From Nostoc sp. KVJ20 (GTDB lineage: Bacteria; Cyanobacteriota; Cyanobacteriia; Cyanobacteriales; Nostocaceae), in contig NZ_KV757607.1 of NCBI RefSeq assembly GCF_001712795.1, positions 38,004 to 102,003 of the forward strand: a stretch of DNA of 64,000 nucleotides, read 5' to 3'. Under the pieces are notes generated by a model that saw only the letters and a program-made list of their open reading frames with translations, was not told the DNA's origin and made no database searches. Of the stretch, positions 25,735-33,347 are shown piece after piece; the stretch's first letter is position 1; the number at the start of each line of letters is the position of its first letter. The position numbers and the translations under genes are program-made.

Positions 25735-26127
25735 ATGGATTGGTTAAAGCGCGTCGCAGAAATTCGTAAAACTTGTAACGTGCCAGCACCAGCCCGAAAT
25801 GTTGCTATTGCTAGAGTCTGGATAGATGAGACATTTTCCGAGCTATTCGCCTTTAGTGGTAAGCTGTTGCGAGAGGGAGCGGTTGATGTACCCACTCAAC
25901 CAATGTTTAAAACCTTTGAAGTTACCGGACACCGAAGAGACTTAGACTCAGAGTACAAAATATTAGAAGCGATTGCCGAAAAATATACAAATAATAGAGA
26001 AGTAAAGGGTAAGATTGAGTTATTCACCGAAAGAGAGCCATGTGATTCGTGTGAGTATGTCATTAAGCAGTTTAGGCAAGCTTTCCCGAACATTCAGCTA
26101 AATGTACATCACGGAAACATTGCGTAA
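25735..26127 (+). CDS. Free-standing deaminase-toxin domain protein
   Basis: 130 residues. It has the zinc-deaminase core: DSEYKILEAI (Asp71-Ser72-Glu73 at the place of the HxE/CxE motif, with the catalytic Glu) and TEREPCDSCEYVI (PCxxC, Cys103 and Cys106). The pattern, including GHRRDLDSEYK and a final FPNIQLNVHHG, fits the BURPS668_1122-like toxin deaminases known as C-terminal tips of polymorphic toxins. Here the domain is not attached to a delivery module. The next gene, 15 bp downstream, is a SUKH/SMI1 protein, the standard immunity partner of such toxins. So this is either an orphan toxin tip or a toxin-immunity cassette captured by the locus. Target (nucleotide or nucleic acid) unknown. 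Confidence 0.75.
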   Translation: MDWLKRVAEIRKTCNVPAPARNVAIARVWIDETFSELFAFSGKLLREGAVDVPTQPMFKTFEVTGHRRDLDSEYKILEAIAEKYTNNREVKGKIELFTEREPCDSCEYVIKQFRQAFPNIQLNVHHGNIA

Positions 26128-26141
26128 AGGAGTCGGTATAA

Positions 26142-26606
26142 ATGTCAATTCGCAATTTACCCGAAGCACTTCAGCTTATTTTTAACGAAAATCAGCTTTC
26201 GCCATGTTCAGATTTAGAAATAATTCAATTTGAACAACAACAAGGTATTACTTTGCCCAGTAATTATAAAGACTTTCTCAAGATGATGGGGCATGGTGCA
26301 GGTAAGTTTTTGCGTGGTTCTGATTGCTTTTACAAACATTTACCGCAAATTCAAGAATGGGCTAAAGAACTTCTGGTAGAAAATGATTTTCCTGAAGCTT
26401 TGCCTGAAGATGCTTTTGTATTTTTTATGCACCAGGGTTATCAGTTTAGCTTTTTCAGGCTTTCAGAAGGTGATAACCCACCAACTTACTCATATTGCGA
26501 AGGACAGGAAGAGTCTTATTTTGTCAAAAGTCATGATACGTTTAGTGACTTTATAGCGGTGGAAATCGACCTTTATTTAAAGTCTTCAATGTCTCTAACG
26601 AGTTAG
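26142..26606 (+). CDS. SMI1/KNR4 (SUKH) family immunity protein
   Basis: 154 residues, preceded by AAAGGAG 10 bases before its ATG. The SUKH core is visible: DLEIIQFEQQQGITLPSNYK, DFLKMMGHGAGKFL, DAFVFFMHQGYQFSFFRL and YFVKSHDTFSDFIAVEID. Proteins of this superfamily bind and neutralise nuclease and deaminase toxins of polymorphic toxin systems. Its position right after the deaminase gene makes the immunity function very likely. The pair sits between the ferredoxin gene and the PIN-like gene and looks like a later insertion into the oxygenase locus. Confidence 0.85.
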   Translation: MSIRNLPEALQLIFNENQLSPCSDLEIIQFEQQQGITLPSNYKDFLKMMGHGAGKFLRGSDCFYKHLPQIQEWAKELLVENDFPEALPEDAFVFFMHQGYQFSFFRLSEGDNPPTYSYCEGQEESYFVKSHDTFSDFIAVEIDLYLKSSMSLTS

Positions 26607-26702
26607 ATATTTAGCACATGAAATTGACAATTATCTTTCTCTCTATCCAATATCGCACTTGTAAATTTCTCGAAATGTCGGTTTTTTTAGCGTCAACCTA
26701 AC

Positions 26703-27989
26703 TTACTCGCTTTTATCTTCAGGTACTCGTATTTGTTCAAGTGGTTTTAGTGTGGCAGCCGAATTAGCCATTTGTAACCATGCAAGTTCTTTTAACGCAT
26801 TTGAATTAGGTATTAGTGTTTGTTCGATTGCTTTTTGCATTAATAAATTAGGTATTAATGCCTGTCCAATTAATTTCTGCATATCTGAATAATTAATTTG
26901 TAACTGTGCAAGTCTTTTTAGCGCGTCTGAATTAGGGATTAGTGCCTGTCCAATTAATTTCTGCACATCTGAATAATTAATTTGTAAGTGTGTAAGTCTT
27001 TTTAGCGCATCCGAATTAGGTATTAGTGTCTCTTCAATTGCTTGCTCAATAACCTTATCATTTTGTTCATCAATCAAGTCAGTATCAGCAATTGCATTTG
27101 TTTCTTCGATTGATCTTAGATCAATCTCAACCATCAATTCCTTTTTAGCCATTTCAAGAAACCGTTGAGTTCGATACATCCAAAAAGGCTGTTTCACATA
27201 TTCCTGAAATTCGCGTCTTAGTTCTATATGTGGAGCAACTATTTCTCCATTTTTCTTTATCCACCAGTCTGGCTTTTTCTCTCCTGTGACAAAAACAATT
27301 GGTAAAGACTCTCTTTTAGCAAAATCTAATATTTGTTTCCAAAGAATGAAGTCTCCATATTTCCGTTCATCTGCTTTGTCTTTACCATCCGAAAAACCAG
27401 GAGGTTGTGATTTTTTGTACCTATCGTCAGCTTCTTTATACAGGATCTGCAAACTTTGCTCATCGTAGGGTTCTCCCACTTTTGAATCAAATATTGAGAG
27501 AAGATGTTCCAAAATTCTGTCATTGTCTGAATCAAACGGAAAATGAGCATTGGCAAGCTCATTTATCTTTTCTCGAAAAACCTTCTCTACCTCATCCACT
27601 GCATCAAGATAATTTTTTTGCTTATCAAATAAATTCTCCACTTCAGCAGCTACAATCTTTCCTGCTTGGTTAAGATGACCTCGGAGACTGTTAAATTTTT
27701 GTTGTTCAGATTTCCATTTTTCAAGTGCTGATAAAGCTTTCTTAAAAGATGCTGCCTCCGAGTCAATTATTTCTTCTCGCTGTCTCAAAAACTCGTCAGC
27801 TACTTGATAAGGCAACCAAATTCTATTTTGAAGATGTTCCAGTATTTTAAGAAAATCCTCTACGGTAAGACGCGATACCCGATATAAATCAAGGAGAAAA
27901 TTTGTATCAAAGACAAAAGTGGCATTTTTCCACAGCTTTGAAAAATCAGCCTCAGATGGAGAAAGTCTCCAGGAAAATAAGTTTCTCAT
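26703..27989 (-). CDS. PIN-like nuclease domain protein with C-terminal repeats
   Basis: 428 residues from ATG 27989. Near the N-terminus FVFDTNFLLDLYRVS supplies the first PIN-fold Asp; WLPYQVADEFLRQREE the second acidic site; GDFILWKQILDFAKRESLPI then VFVTGEKKPDWW the last ones. This is the PIN-like (DUF4935 / PIN_8) type, found in large defence-associated nucleases. A coiled-coil insert lies at ~75-130. The C-terminal ~110 residues contain imperfect 26-residue repeats (ALIPNSDALKRL-LQINYSD-QKLIGQ), nearly identical in DNA at 26860-27030. A 58-residue antitoxin-like gene on the same strand precedes it by 84 bp. The toxin role is inference. Confidence 0.75.
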   Translation of the reverse strand: MRNLFSWRLSPSEADFSKLWKNATFVFDTNFLLDLYRVSRLTVEDFLKILEHLQNRIWLPYQVADEFLRQREEIIDSEAASFKKALSALEKWKSEQQKFNSLRGHLNQAGKIVAAEVENLFDKQKNYLDAVDEVEKVFREKINELANAHFPFDSDNDRILEHLLSIFDSKVGEPYDEQSLQILYKEADDRYKKSQPPGFSDGKDKADERKYGDFILWKQILDFAKRESLPIVFVTGEKKPDWWIKKNGEIVAPHIELRREFQEYVKQPFWMYRTQRFLEMAKKELMVEIDLRSIEETNAIADTDLIDEQNDKVIEQAIEETLIPNSDALKRLTHLQINYSDVQKLIGQALIPNSDALKRLAQLQINYSDMQKLIGQALIPNLLMQKAIEQTLIPNSNALKELAWLQMANSAATLKPLEQIRVPEDKSE

Positions 27990-28073
27990 GTACAAAGGAT
28001 TAGATTAGGAATTTTAGTATTATTCAATGTCAAAAGCTGAATATCTTGCATCAGTAGATTCACTTAAAGGTAA

Positions 28074-28250
28074 TTAAATTATGTGGCTTGATATTTCTGT
28101 ACCTTTTGCAATCCCTCGCAGTCGGGACAAGTTACCCTTTTTCAATTCAGAACTAGTTTCTTGCTGTAGCGATTCCAAAAGGATTTGTACTAATGTCCAG
28201 CCGCTAATTGGTAACTCTAATACCTGCTTTTGCAATTGTTGTAATGTCAC
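28074..28250 (-). CDS. Small antitoxin-like protein
   Basis: 58 residues, GTG start at 28250 with AAAAGGA just before it. The sequence (TLQQLQKQVLELPISGWTLV, QILLESLQQETSS, NLSRLRGIAKGTEI) has the form of the small cyanobacterial proteins that begin QQLQ-LPxxxRWQLVQxLL and act as antitoxin components of PIN or RelE modules. It is read toward the PIN-like gene at 27989, 84 bp away. The plus-strand frame over the same DNA (28081-28296) is Cys-rich and implausible, so I take the minus strand as real. Confidence 0.6.
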   Translation of the reverse strand: MTLQQLQKQVLELPISGWTLVQILLESLQQETSSELKKGNLSRLRGIAKGTEISSHII

Positions 28251-28378
28251 GATCCTTTTCCCATATCAGGTTATCTCATTTTTAATTGTAAATTAGCTCT
28301 TTTGGAATTCGATAGATACAAGAATGCAGTTCTACCCAAGACATTGCCATAATTTAAATACGATCGCTCCCAGCCACC

Positions 28379-29401
28379 ATGCAATTTGCAGACTTCTGGT
28401 ATATTGTTGCACTCAGCGAACAGTTACAACCCAACAAAGTATTATCACGCACCGTTTTAGGAGAATGGTTAGCGATATTTCGCGCTGAAGATGGACAACC
28501 CGTAGCTTTGCGCGATCGCTGTTTACACCGCAATAGCCGTCTATCTACAGGTAAAATCTGTAATGGTGCTTTACAATGTCCCTATCATGGTTGGATATAT
28601 GACAGCGTTGGAAACGTTATTGCAGTTCCAGCCGAAGGAGATGATTTCAAACCTTCGCCACAGCGTCGAGCCAAGTGTTACGCTACCAAAGAACAGGATG
28701 GCTATGTTTATGTGCAGTTAGCCGATACCCCAAGGGTTGATCTTGAACCCTTTTCTATGCCTAACTATGGACAAATAGGATGGGAAACGGTACGGGTAAT
28801 TAACCGTTTTGCTAACAATGTTACTAATTGTGCAGAGAATTTTATTGATATTCCCCATACGGCTTTTGTTCATCCTGGTGTTTTCCGTACTTCCCGCCAA
28901 CAAAAGTTAGAGATGACTGTAGAACGCTGTAATGGTTCGGTTTTGGTGGAGTATCGCAACGAAAACAGTAATTTGGGATGGTACAGCCGTTTTCTGAATT
29001 TGCATGGTGCAGAGATTAAACATAGCGATCGCTTTTATATGCCAAATATTACCTCTGTAGAGTATAAGATGGCACATAATCGCCATTTGTTCATTACTAG
29101 TCAATCTATTCCAGAAACCGATAATTCAACTCTGGTTTACACCGATGTTACCTACAACTATGGTATTTGGAATAAATTAGCGCGTCCCTTTGTGCGGTGG
29201 ACTGCTCAACATATTATCCGCCAAGACGTGGAAATTTTGGGTATTCAGGGGGAAGCGATCGCTAAATACGGGACACAATTTTATAATACGCCTGCGGACA
29301 CAATTCATATATTTGTAGAGTCAATTATAGCGGCTATATCTCGTGGAGAAGATCCGCGTTTATTGCCAAATCAATCAGTAAAAGTTACATTTTGGGTTTG
29401 A
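28379..29401 (+). CDS. Rieske non-haem iron oxygenase (third, PaO/vanillate-demethylase-like)
   Basis: 340 residues. Rieske ligands are Cys48-x-His50 in DRCLHRNSRL and Cys67-x2-His70 in LQCPYHGWIYD. The catalytic site is NFIDIPHTAFVH (Asp157, His160, His165). The overall plan resembles single-component-oxygenase members of the pheophorbide a oxygenase / vanillate demethylase group and is clearly different from the Rieske pair at 19955 and 21968. A CCACC precedes the ATG, with no clear Shine-Dalgarno. The hydroxylase, acyltransferase and GH3 genes follow on the same strand after a 38-bp-unit repeat array. It probably shares their pathway; substrate unknown. Confidence 0.88.
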   Translation: MQFADFWYIVALSEQLQPNKVLSRTVLGEWLAIFRAEDGQPVALRDRCLHRNSRLSTGKICNGALQCPYHGWIYDSVGNVIAVPAEGDDFKPSPQRRAKCYATKEQDGYVYVQLADTPRVDLEPFSMPNYGQIGWETVRVINRFANNVTNCAENFIDIPHTAFVHPGVFRTSRQQKLEMTVERCNGSVLVEYRNENSNLGWYSRFLNLHGAEIKHSDRFYMPNITSVEYKMAHNRHLFITSQSIPETDNSTLVYTDVTYNYGIWNKLARPFVRWTAQHIIRQDVEILGIQGEAIAKYGTQFYNTPADTIHIFVESIIAAISRGEDPRLLPNQSVKVTFWV

Positions 29402-29446
29402 AAATAATTCGTAATTACCCCCCTTAATCCCCCCTTGTAAAGGGGG

Positions 29447-29600
29447 GAGATTGGAAAATCCGGTTCCCTCCCCTTATAAAGGGGAGATTGGAAAATCCGG
29501 TTCCCTCCCCTTATAAAGGGGAGATTGGAAAATCCAGTTCCCTCCCCTTATAAAGGGGAGATTGGAAAATCCAGTTCCCTCCCCTTTATAAGGGGAGGGT
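29447..29600. repeat. Four tandem copies of a 38-bp palindromic unit
   Basis: Each unit reads GAGATTGGAAAATCC(G/A)G TTCCCTCCCC TTATAAAGGGG and folds into hairpins. Units one and two share CCGG, units three and four CCAG. The array is flanked by CCCCCCTTAATCCCC and GGGTTAGGGTGGGG and sits between the third Rieske gene and the hydroxylase gene. Confidence 0.92.
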
Positions 29601-29647
29601 TAGGGTGGGGTAAAACCCATGTTTAAAATCAGTGTGAGCAATCAGAA

Positions 29648-30400
29648 GTGGAAATACAAAACTTTGCACAACTACTAATTTTTGCTGCTTTTATCGGATT
29701 AGTTGGTTGGACTCTTAGCAATCAGCTTGGACGAACTCAACTCAAAGTTAAAAGTCGTGAAGATTGGTTGCTAGATGGTACAGGATTAACGATTCAAGGA
29801 ATTTTAATTCCCTTACTACAAGCTACTTTAGTTTATTGGCTTTATAAATATTTACTACCGACTCAACAAGGATACTTAAAAATATCATTAGTTCCGGCTT
29901 TTATTATCAGTTTTGTTGTAGTTGATTATTTATATTATTGGAATCATCGTTTATTACATACTAAATTGTTGTGGAAAGTTCATCAAGTTCATCACACTGT
30001 TACTCAGATGGATGTATTAGGAACTTCTCGCAACACACTTTGGACAAGCTTGTTAATTATATATTTATGGATACACACTTTATTTGTATATCTGTTAGCC
30101 GATCCCACAGGTTATTTACTTGGAGTCAGTCTAACTTCTGCCTTAGATTTATGGCGACATAGCCGTTTAATCATTCCTGCAAATACCAGGCTATATCAAC
30201 TTTTATCTACTTGGTTAATCTTACCACAGGATCATGCTTGGCATCATTGCCGCGAAATCCACAATTATAACTATGGGGCTAATCTGAAAATTTGGGATAA
30301 GTTACATGGAACATATTATGAAAGCGAAAAATTGCCATCTATAATTGGAATTCCTAGCTCATTAAACTTGTTCCAAAAACTTTTATTCCCATTTTCATGA
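29648..30400 (+). CDS. Fatty acid hydroxylase / sterol desaturase family membrane protein
   Basis: 250 residues from GTG 29648. Several membrane segments surround the histidine boxes of this diiron family: WNHRLLH (His100, His104), HQVHH (112-116) and DHAWHH (His196, His199, His200). Family members hydroxylate or desaturate lipids and carotenoids at the membrane. The stop overlaps the next gene by 4 bp (ATGA). With the acyltransferase and GH3 genes downstream it forms a tightly coupled three-gene unit. A lipid-type substrate for this part of the pathway is inferred from the family. Confidence 0.85.
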   Translation: MEIQNFAQLLIFAAFIGLVGWTLSNQLGRTQLKVKSREDWLLDGTGLTIQGILIPLLQATLVYWLYKYLLPTQQGYLKISLVPAFIISFVVVDYLYYWNHRLLHTKLLWKVHQVHHTVTQMDVLGTSRNTLWTSLLIIYLWIHTLFVYLLADPTGYLLGVSLTSALDLWRHSRLIIPANTRLYQLLSTWLILPQDHAWHHCREIHNYNYGANLKIWDKLHGTYYESEKLPSIIGIPSSLNLFQKLLFPFS

Positions 30401-31005
30401 CAGTTATCAGCAAAATACTTTCGTTTTTCCCTACGTTTATATTATTGCTAACTGGTGCAGCAATAATCTACCTTGCCTATTCGCCCAACATCTTCAGCAT
30501 TCTTGCACTGTTTTTTTCTATTTATGGGCTACCAGTGCTAGTTTACCGCTTGCATGAATGGGTTTATCCTGTGCGCGAGGGTATTAGTTATCTACTAGGT
30601 GAAGAATATAATCCCTGGTGGGGTAGTCATCAAATCCAGGTAATTTATATTGCAATTCCGGTGTTGGAAGCAGTGCTGCGACTGATTCCGGGGGTGTTTT
30701 CGTGTTGGTTGCGATTGTGGGGTGCTAAAGTGGGGCGAGATGTATACTGGACAACAAGATTGGAGATTGCCGATCGCAGTTTATTAGAAATTGGCGATCG
30801 CGTCGTTGTCGGGCATGGTGTCGGTATCTATTGCCACATCATTAAACCCCGCAAGCAAAATTTAATGCTGTATGTTAAAAAAGTCCAGATTGGCAGCAAT
30901 GTTTTTGTGGGAGCCGGATCTAATCTTGCTCCCGGTGTAGTCGTTGCTGATGGTTCTTATTTACCAGCAGCTACCAAGCTTTATCCTAATCAAAAGGTGC
31001 AATAA
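30397..31005 (+). CDS. Membrane-associated acyltransferase with left-handed beta-helix domain
   Basis: 202 residues. Two hydrophobic N-terminal segments (ILSFFPTFILLLTGAAIIYL; IFSILALFFSIYGLPVLVYR) are followed by an amphipathic part and, from ~residue 115, hexapeptide-like turns (RDVYWTTRLEIADRSLLEIG, DRVVVGHGVGIYCHI, VQIGSNVFVGAGSNLAPGVV). This is the LbetaH acetyl/acyltransferase fold. It overlaps the hydroxylase gene by 4 bp and the GH3 gene by 1 bp (TAATG), so all three are made together. A role in acylating a lipid-linked product is likely but the acceptor is unknown. Confidence 0.8.
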   Translation: MTVISKILSFFPTFILLLTGAAIIYLAYSPNIFSILALFFSIYGLPVLVYRLHEWVYPVREGISYLLGEEYNPWWGSHQIQVIYIAIPVLEAVLRLIPGVFSCWLRLWGAKVGRDVYWTTRLEIADRSLLEIGDRVVVGHGVGIYCHIIKPRKQNLMLYVKKVQIGSNVFVGAGSNLAPGVVVADGSYLPAATKLYPNQKVQ

Positions 31006-32522
31006 TGCGTCCGATTATTCAGCTTTTTGGGCAAATTCTCGCGCCAACTGCGAAGCAATTTTATCGAGCTTTAGATAATCCAGAGTTAATGCAGACATCT
31101 GTAAAAAGGGAAATTTGCGATCGCCTAATCAAAAGTGAGTATGGCAAAACTTTGGGTATCCATTCTATAGACGATTGGCAGCGCGTACCAATTGTAGATT
31201 ATGATGCACTCGAACCCTGGTTAAATCAGAAACAGCAGCAAATTTCCCTCACGCCAGAACCCATTTTGTTCTATGAAAAAACCTCCGGTAGTAGTGGGGC
31301 GGTAAAATGGATTCCTTATACTCAATCTTTGCGGCGATCGTTTAATCAAATGTTTTGCGTCTGGGCGCATGATTTGATTGTACATGGCCCGAAATTTTCC
31401 ACAGGCAAGCTTTATGCTTGTATCTCGCCGCAATTAAATGTAGGTGATAGCCAAACTTTACAAGATGATTTAGATTACTTAGACGGCTGGTTACGTTGGT
31501 TTTTGCGTCCTTGGTTGGTGATGCCAAATAAACTTAATCGACTGCATGATGCGAACTTGTTTAAACATCAACTAGCTTTGGCATTATTAGAGGCTGAAAA
31601 ACTAGAAATTATCTCTATTTGGAGTCCTAGTTTTCTACAAGTACATTTAAAATATATTCAAGAAAATCAGGATTTATTGCGAAAAGAATTACACAACCGC
31701 ATTTCACATTATCGCCTCCAACTCCTTAGCGAAAGTAAGATTCCCTGGATGCAACTCTGGCCAAATTTGAAGCTGATTTCCTGCTGGGATAGCGCCAATG
31801 CAGCAGATCAAGCGCAAGGATTAAGATTAAAATTTCCAGGTGTATTAATTCAAGGTAAGGGACTACTAGCAACGGAAGCCCCAATAACGATTCCCTTGAT
31901 TGTCGCTGGGGGATGCGTGCCGGTTCTTGATGAAGTTTTTTTCGAGTTTGAGGATGAGGCTGGTTCAGTGTATGGTTTGCATGAACTCAACATTGGCAAG
32001 GAATACACGGTTATTTTATCGCAGAAAGGGGGATTGTATCGTTATCGAATTGGCGATCGCATCCGCGTAACTCATTACTATCGCCACACTCCCTGTTTAG
32101 AATTTATCGGACGACATCAAGCTATTAGCGATTTGGTGGGCGAAAAGTTGCAAGAAACTTTTGTAAATAATGCTTTGACTCTCTTGAACTTGCAAGAAAC
32201 TAATTTTAAAAGTTTGATGCCGATTGCTGATCCTCCACACTATATTTTATTATTAGATTCGGCAAAAGAAAGCCCGGAAATTATCGCTAAACAGCTAGAT
32301 CAGGCTTTATCAGAATCTTATCATTACAAGAGAGCGCGATCGCTCGATCAACTTGCACCACCAGAGGTTTTAATCTCTAGTCAAATTCATGAAATATTAG
32401 TTTCCCATCGTATCCGCACTGGAAGTATTTGGGGAGGTATTAAGCATCCAATTCTGGCAACATCACCCATTAGCGCTGAACTTTTACAAGAATTGAACTC
32501 CGGATTAGAGATTGCAGATTAG
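31005..32522 (+). CDS. GH3 auxin-responsive-promoter family acyl-adenylating enzyme
   Basis: 505 residues. The ANL-type nucleotide motif EKTSGSSGAVKWIPYT is at ~91-106; later blocks include SIWSPSFLQVHL, KLISCWDSANAADQ, GLLATEAPITIPL, YTVILSQKGGLYRYRIGDRI and CLEFIGRHQAISDLVGEKL, all diagnostic for GH3. Plant GH3 enzymes adenylate carboxylic acids (indole acetic acid, jasmonate) and couple them to amino acids; bacterial relatives probably form amides of other acids. Here the start codon overlaps the stop of the acyltransferase gene (TAATG). It therefore is a good candidate for activating or amidating the acid product of the oxygenase cluster. The gene ends immediately at a convergent Uma2 gene. 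Confidence 0.9.
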   Translation: MRPIIQLFGQILAPTAKQFYRALDNPELMQTSVKREICDRLIKSEYGKTLGIHSIDDWQRVPIVDYDALEPWLNQKQQQISLTPEPILFYEKTSGSSGAVKWIPYTQSLRRSFNQMFCVWAHDLIVHGPKFSTGKLYACISPQLNVGDSQTLQDDLDYLDGWLRWFLRPWLVMPNKLNRLHDANLFKHQLALALLEAEKLEIISIWSPSFLQVHLKYIQENQDLLRKELHNRISHYRLQLLSESKIPWMQLWPNLKLISCWDSANAADQAQGLRLKFPGVLIQGKGLLATEAPITIPLIVAGGCVPVLDEVFFEFEDEAGSVYGLHELNIGKEYTVILSQKGGLYRYRIGDRIRVTHYYRHTPCLEFIGRHQAISDLVGEKLQETFVNNALTLLNLQETNFKSLMPIADPPHYILLLDSAKESPEIIAKQLDQALSESYHYKRARSLDQLAPPEVLISSQIHEILVSHRIRTGSIWGGIKHPILATSPISAELLQELNSGLEIAD

Positions 32523-33146
32523 CTATTTTTGAAGCGCTTGCTGAAAAGTCTTGATGGCATCAACATGATTTACCATATTAATGCAACGTAATAACAAATC
32601 CAGATCGATTTCTTTGACCTCCTCACTACTAGAAACTCTTTCATAGTGAAGTGCATTGCCCTCTTTCCGCAGGTGATAAACTTCTAACACACCATCTTCC
32701 CAGAACCACACTTCAGGAATCAAGAGCCGCTTGTATGCTTCCAGTTTGTTTATCCCGCCACTGGTAAACACTACCTCAATCGCCAAATCGGGACGCACTC
32801 TACCAGGGGAAAGTTTATAGGATTCATCCGCTTCTCGCTTCACAGCACCCGCTTCACTTTCCAAGGTCATTGAACCAGTTGGAGTAAAGTCAAACCCTGC
32901 CACAAGCAAGTACAGTTCTAGCAATGCGGCAATTCTTTTCTTAACTGTTTCATGTGGTTCTCCAGGCATTCTTCGGATCTCCAAAACTCCATCCAGAAAA
33001 GACAGGCGATATCCCGGACGGTCTAACAACTGCTCAACTGCTTTAAATTCTCTCCACGTCAGTCCCTCAAACAACAGGGGTGATTCCTGACGGGGTGTAG
33101 CGTAGACGCTTTGCGGCTTGTCGTCAGACATCGCTGCTGGGGTCAT
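32523..33146 (-). CDS. Uma2 family protein (DUF820, restriction-endonuclease-like fold)
   Basis: 207 residues. The PD-(D/E)xK-type core is visible: LSFLDGVLEIRRMPGEPHET, RVRPDLAIEVVFTSGG, NKLEAYKRLLIPEVWFWEDG. Such genes are present in dozens of copies in Nostocales; their role is not known. The first ~20 codons are unusual: the DNA 33090-33140 matches the dispersed GCGATGTCTnACGAC/GCGTCTACGC repeat and encodes AMSDDKPQSVYATPRQ, after which the usual family start (LLFEGLTWREFKAVEQLL) begins. The repeat seems to have been inserted in frame. The gene abuts the GH3 gene tail to tail with no gap. Confidence 0.85.
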   Translation of the reverse strand: MTPAAMSDDKPQSVYATPRQESPLLFEGLTWREFKAVEQLLDRPGYRLSFLDGVLEIRRMPGEPHETVKKRIAALLELYLLVAGFDFTPTGSMTLESEAGAVKREADESYKLSPGRVRPDLAIEVVFTSGGINKLEAYKRLLIPEVWFWEDGVLEVYHLRKEGNALHYERVSSSEEVKEIDLDLLLRCINMVNHVDAIKTFQQALQK

Positions 33147-33347
33147 TTTCGTCTCCAGTCTGTTTCCAGATGAGAAATAATTCCGGCGTAGGAGGGCAGT
33201 TTAACTTCTTTTTGGAAGCAGGGCGTTTACCTACTGCCAATCCCCATCATAATGGTAATTTATCAATGAAGGCACGAGGCAGAGAGCAGTTTTTGCTGGG
33301 GGAAAACTGCCCTCTGCTGTAAGGATTGCGATCGCTTGTATCAACTT

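Noticed and set aside
28081..28296. 71-codon plus-strand frame, Cys-rich
   Set aside because: The opposite strand gives a better gene with Shine-Dalgarno and antitoxin-like sequence.
29447..29600. CRISPR array
   Set aside because: The units are contiguous 38-bp repeats without unique spacers, so it is a tandem repeat.
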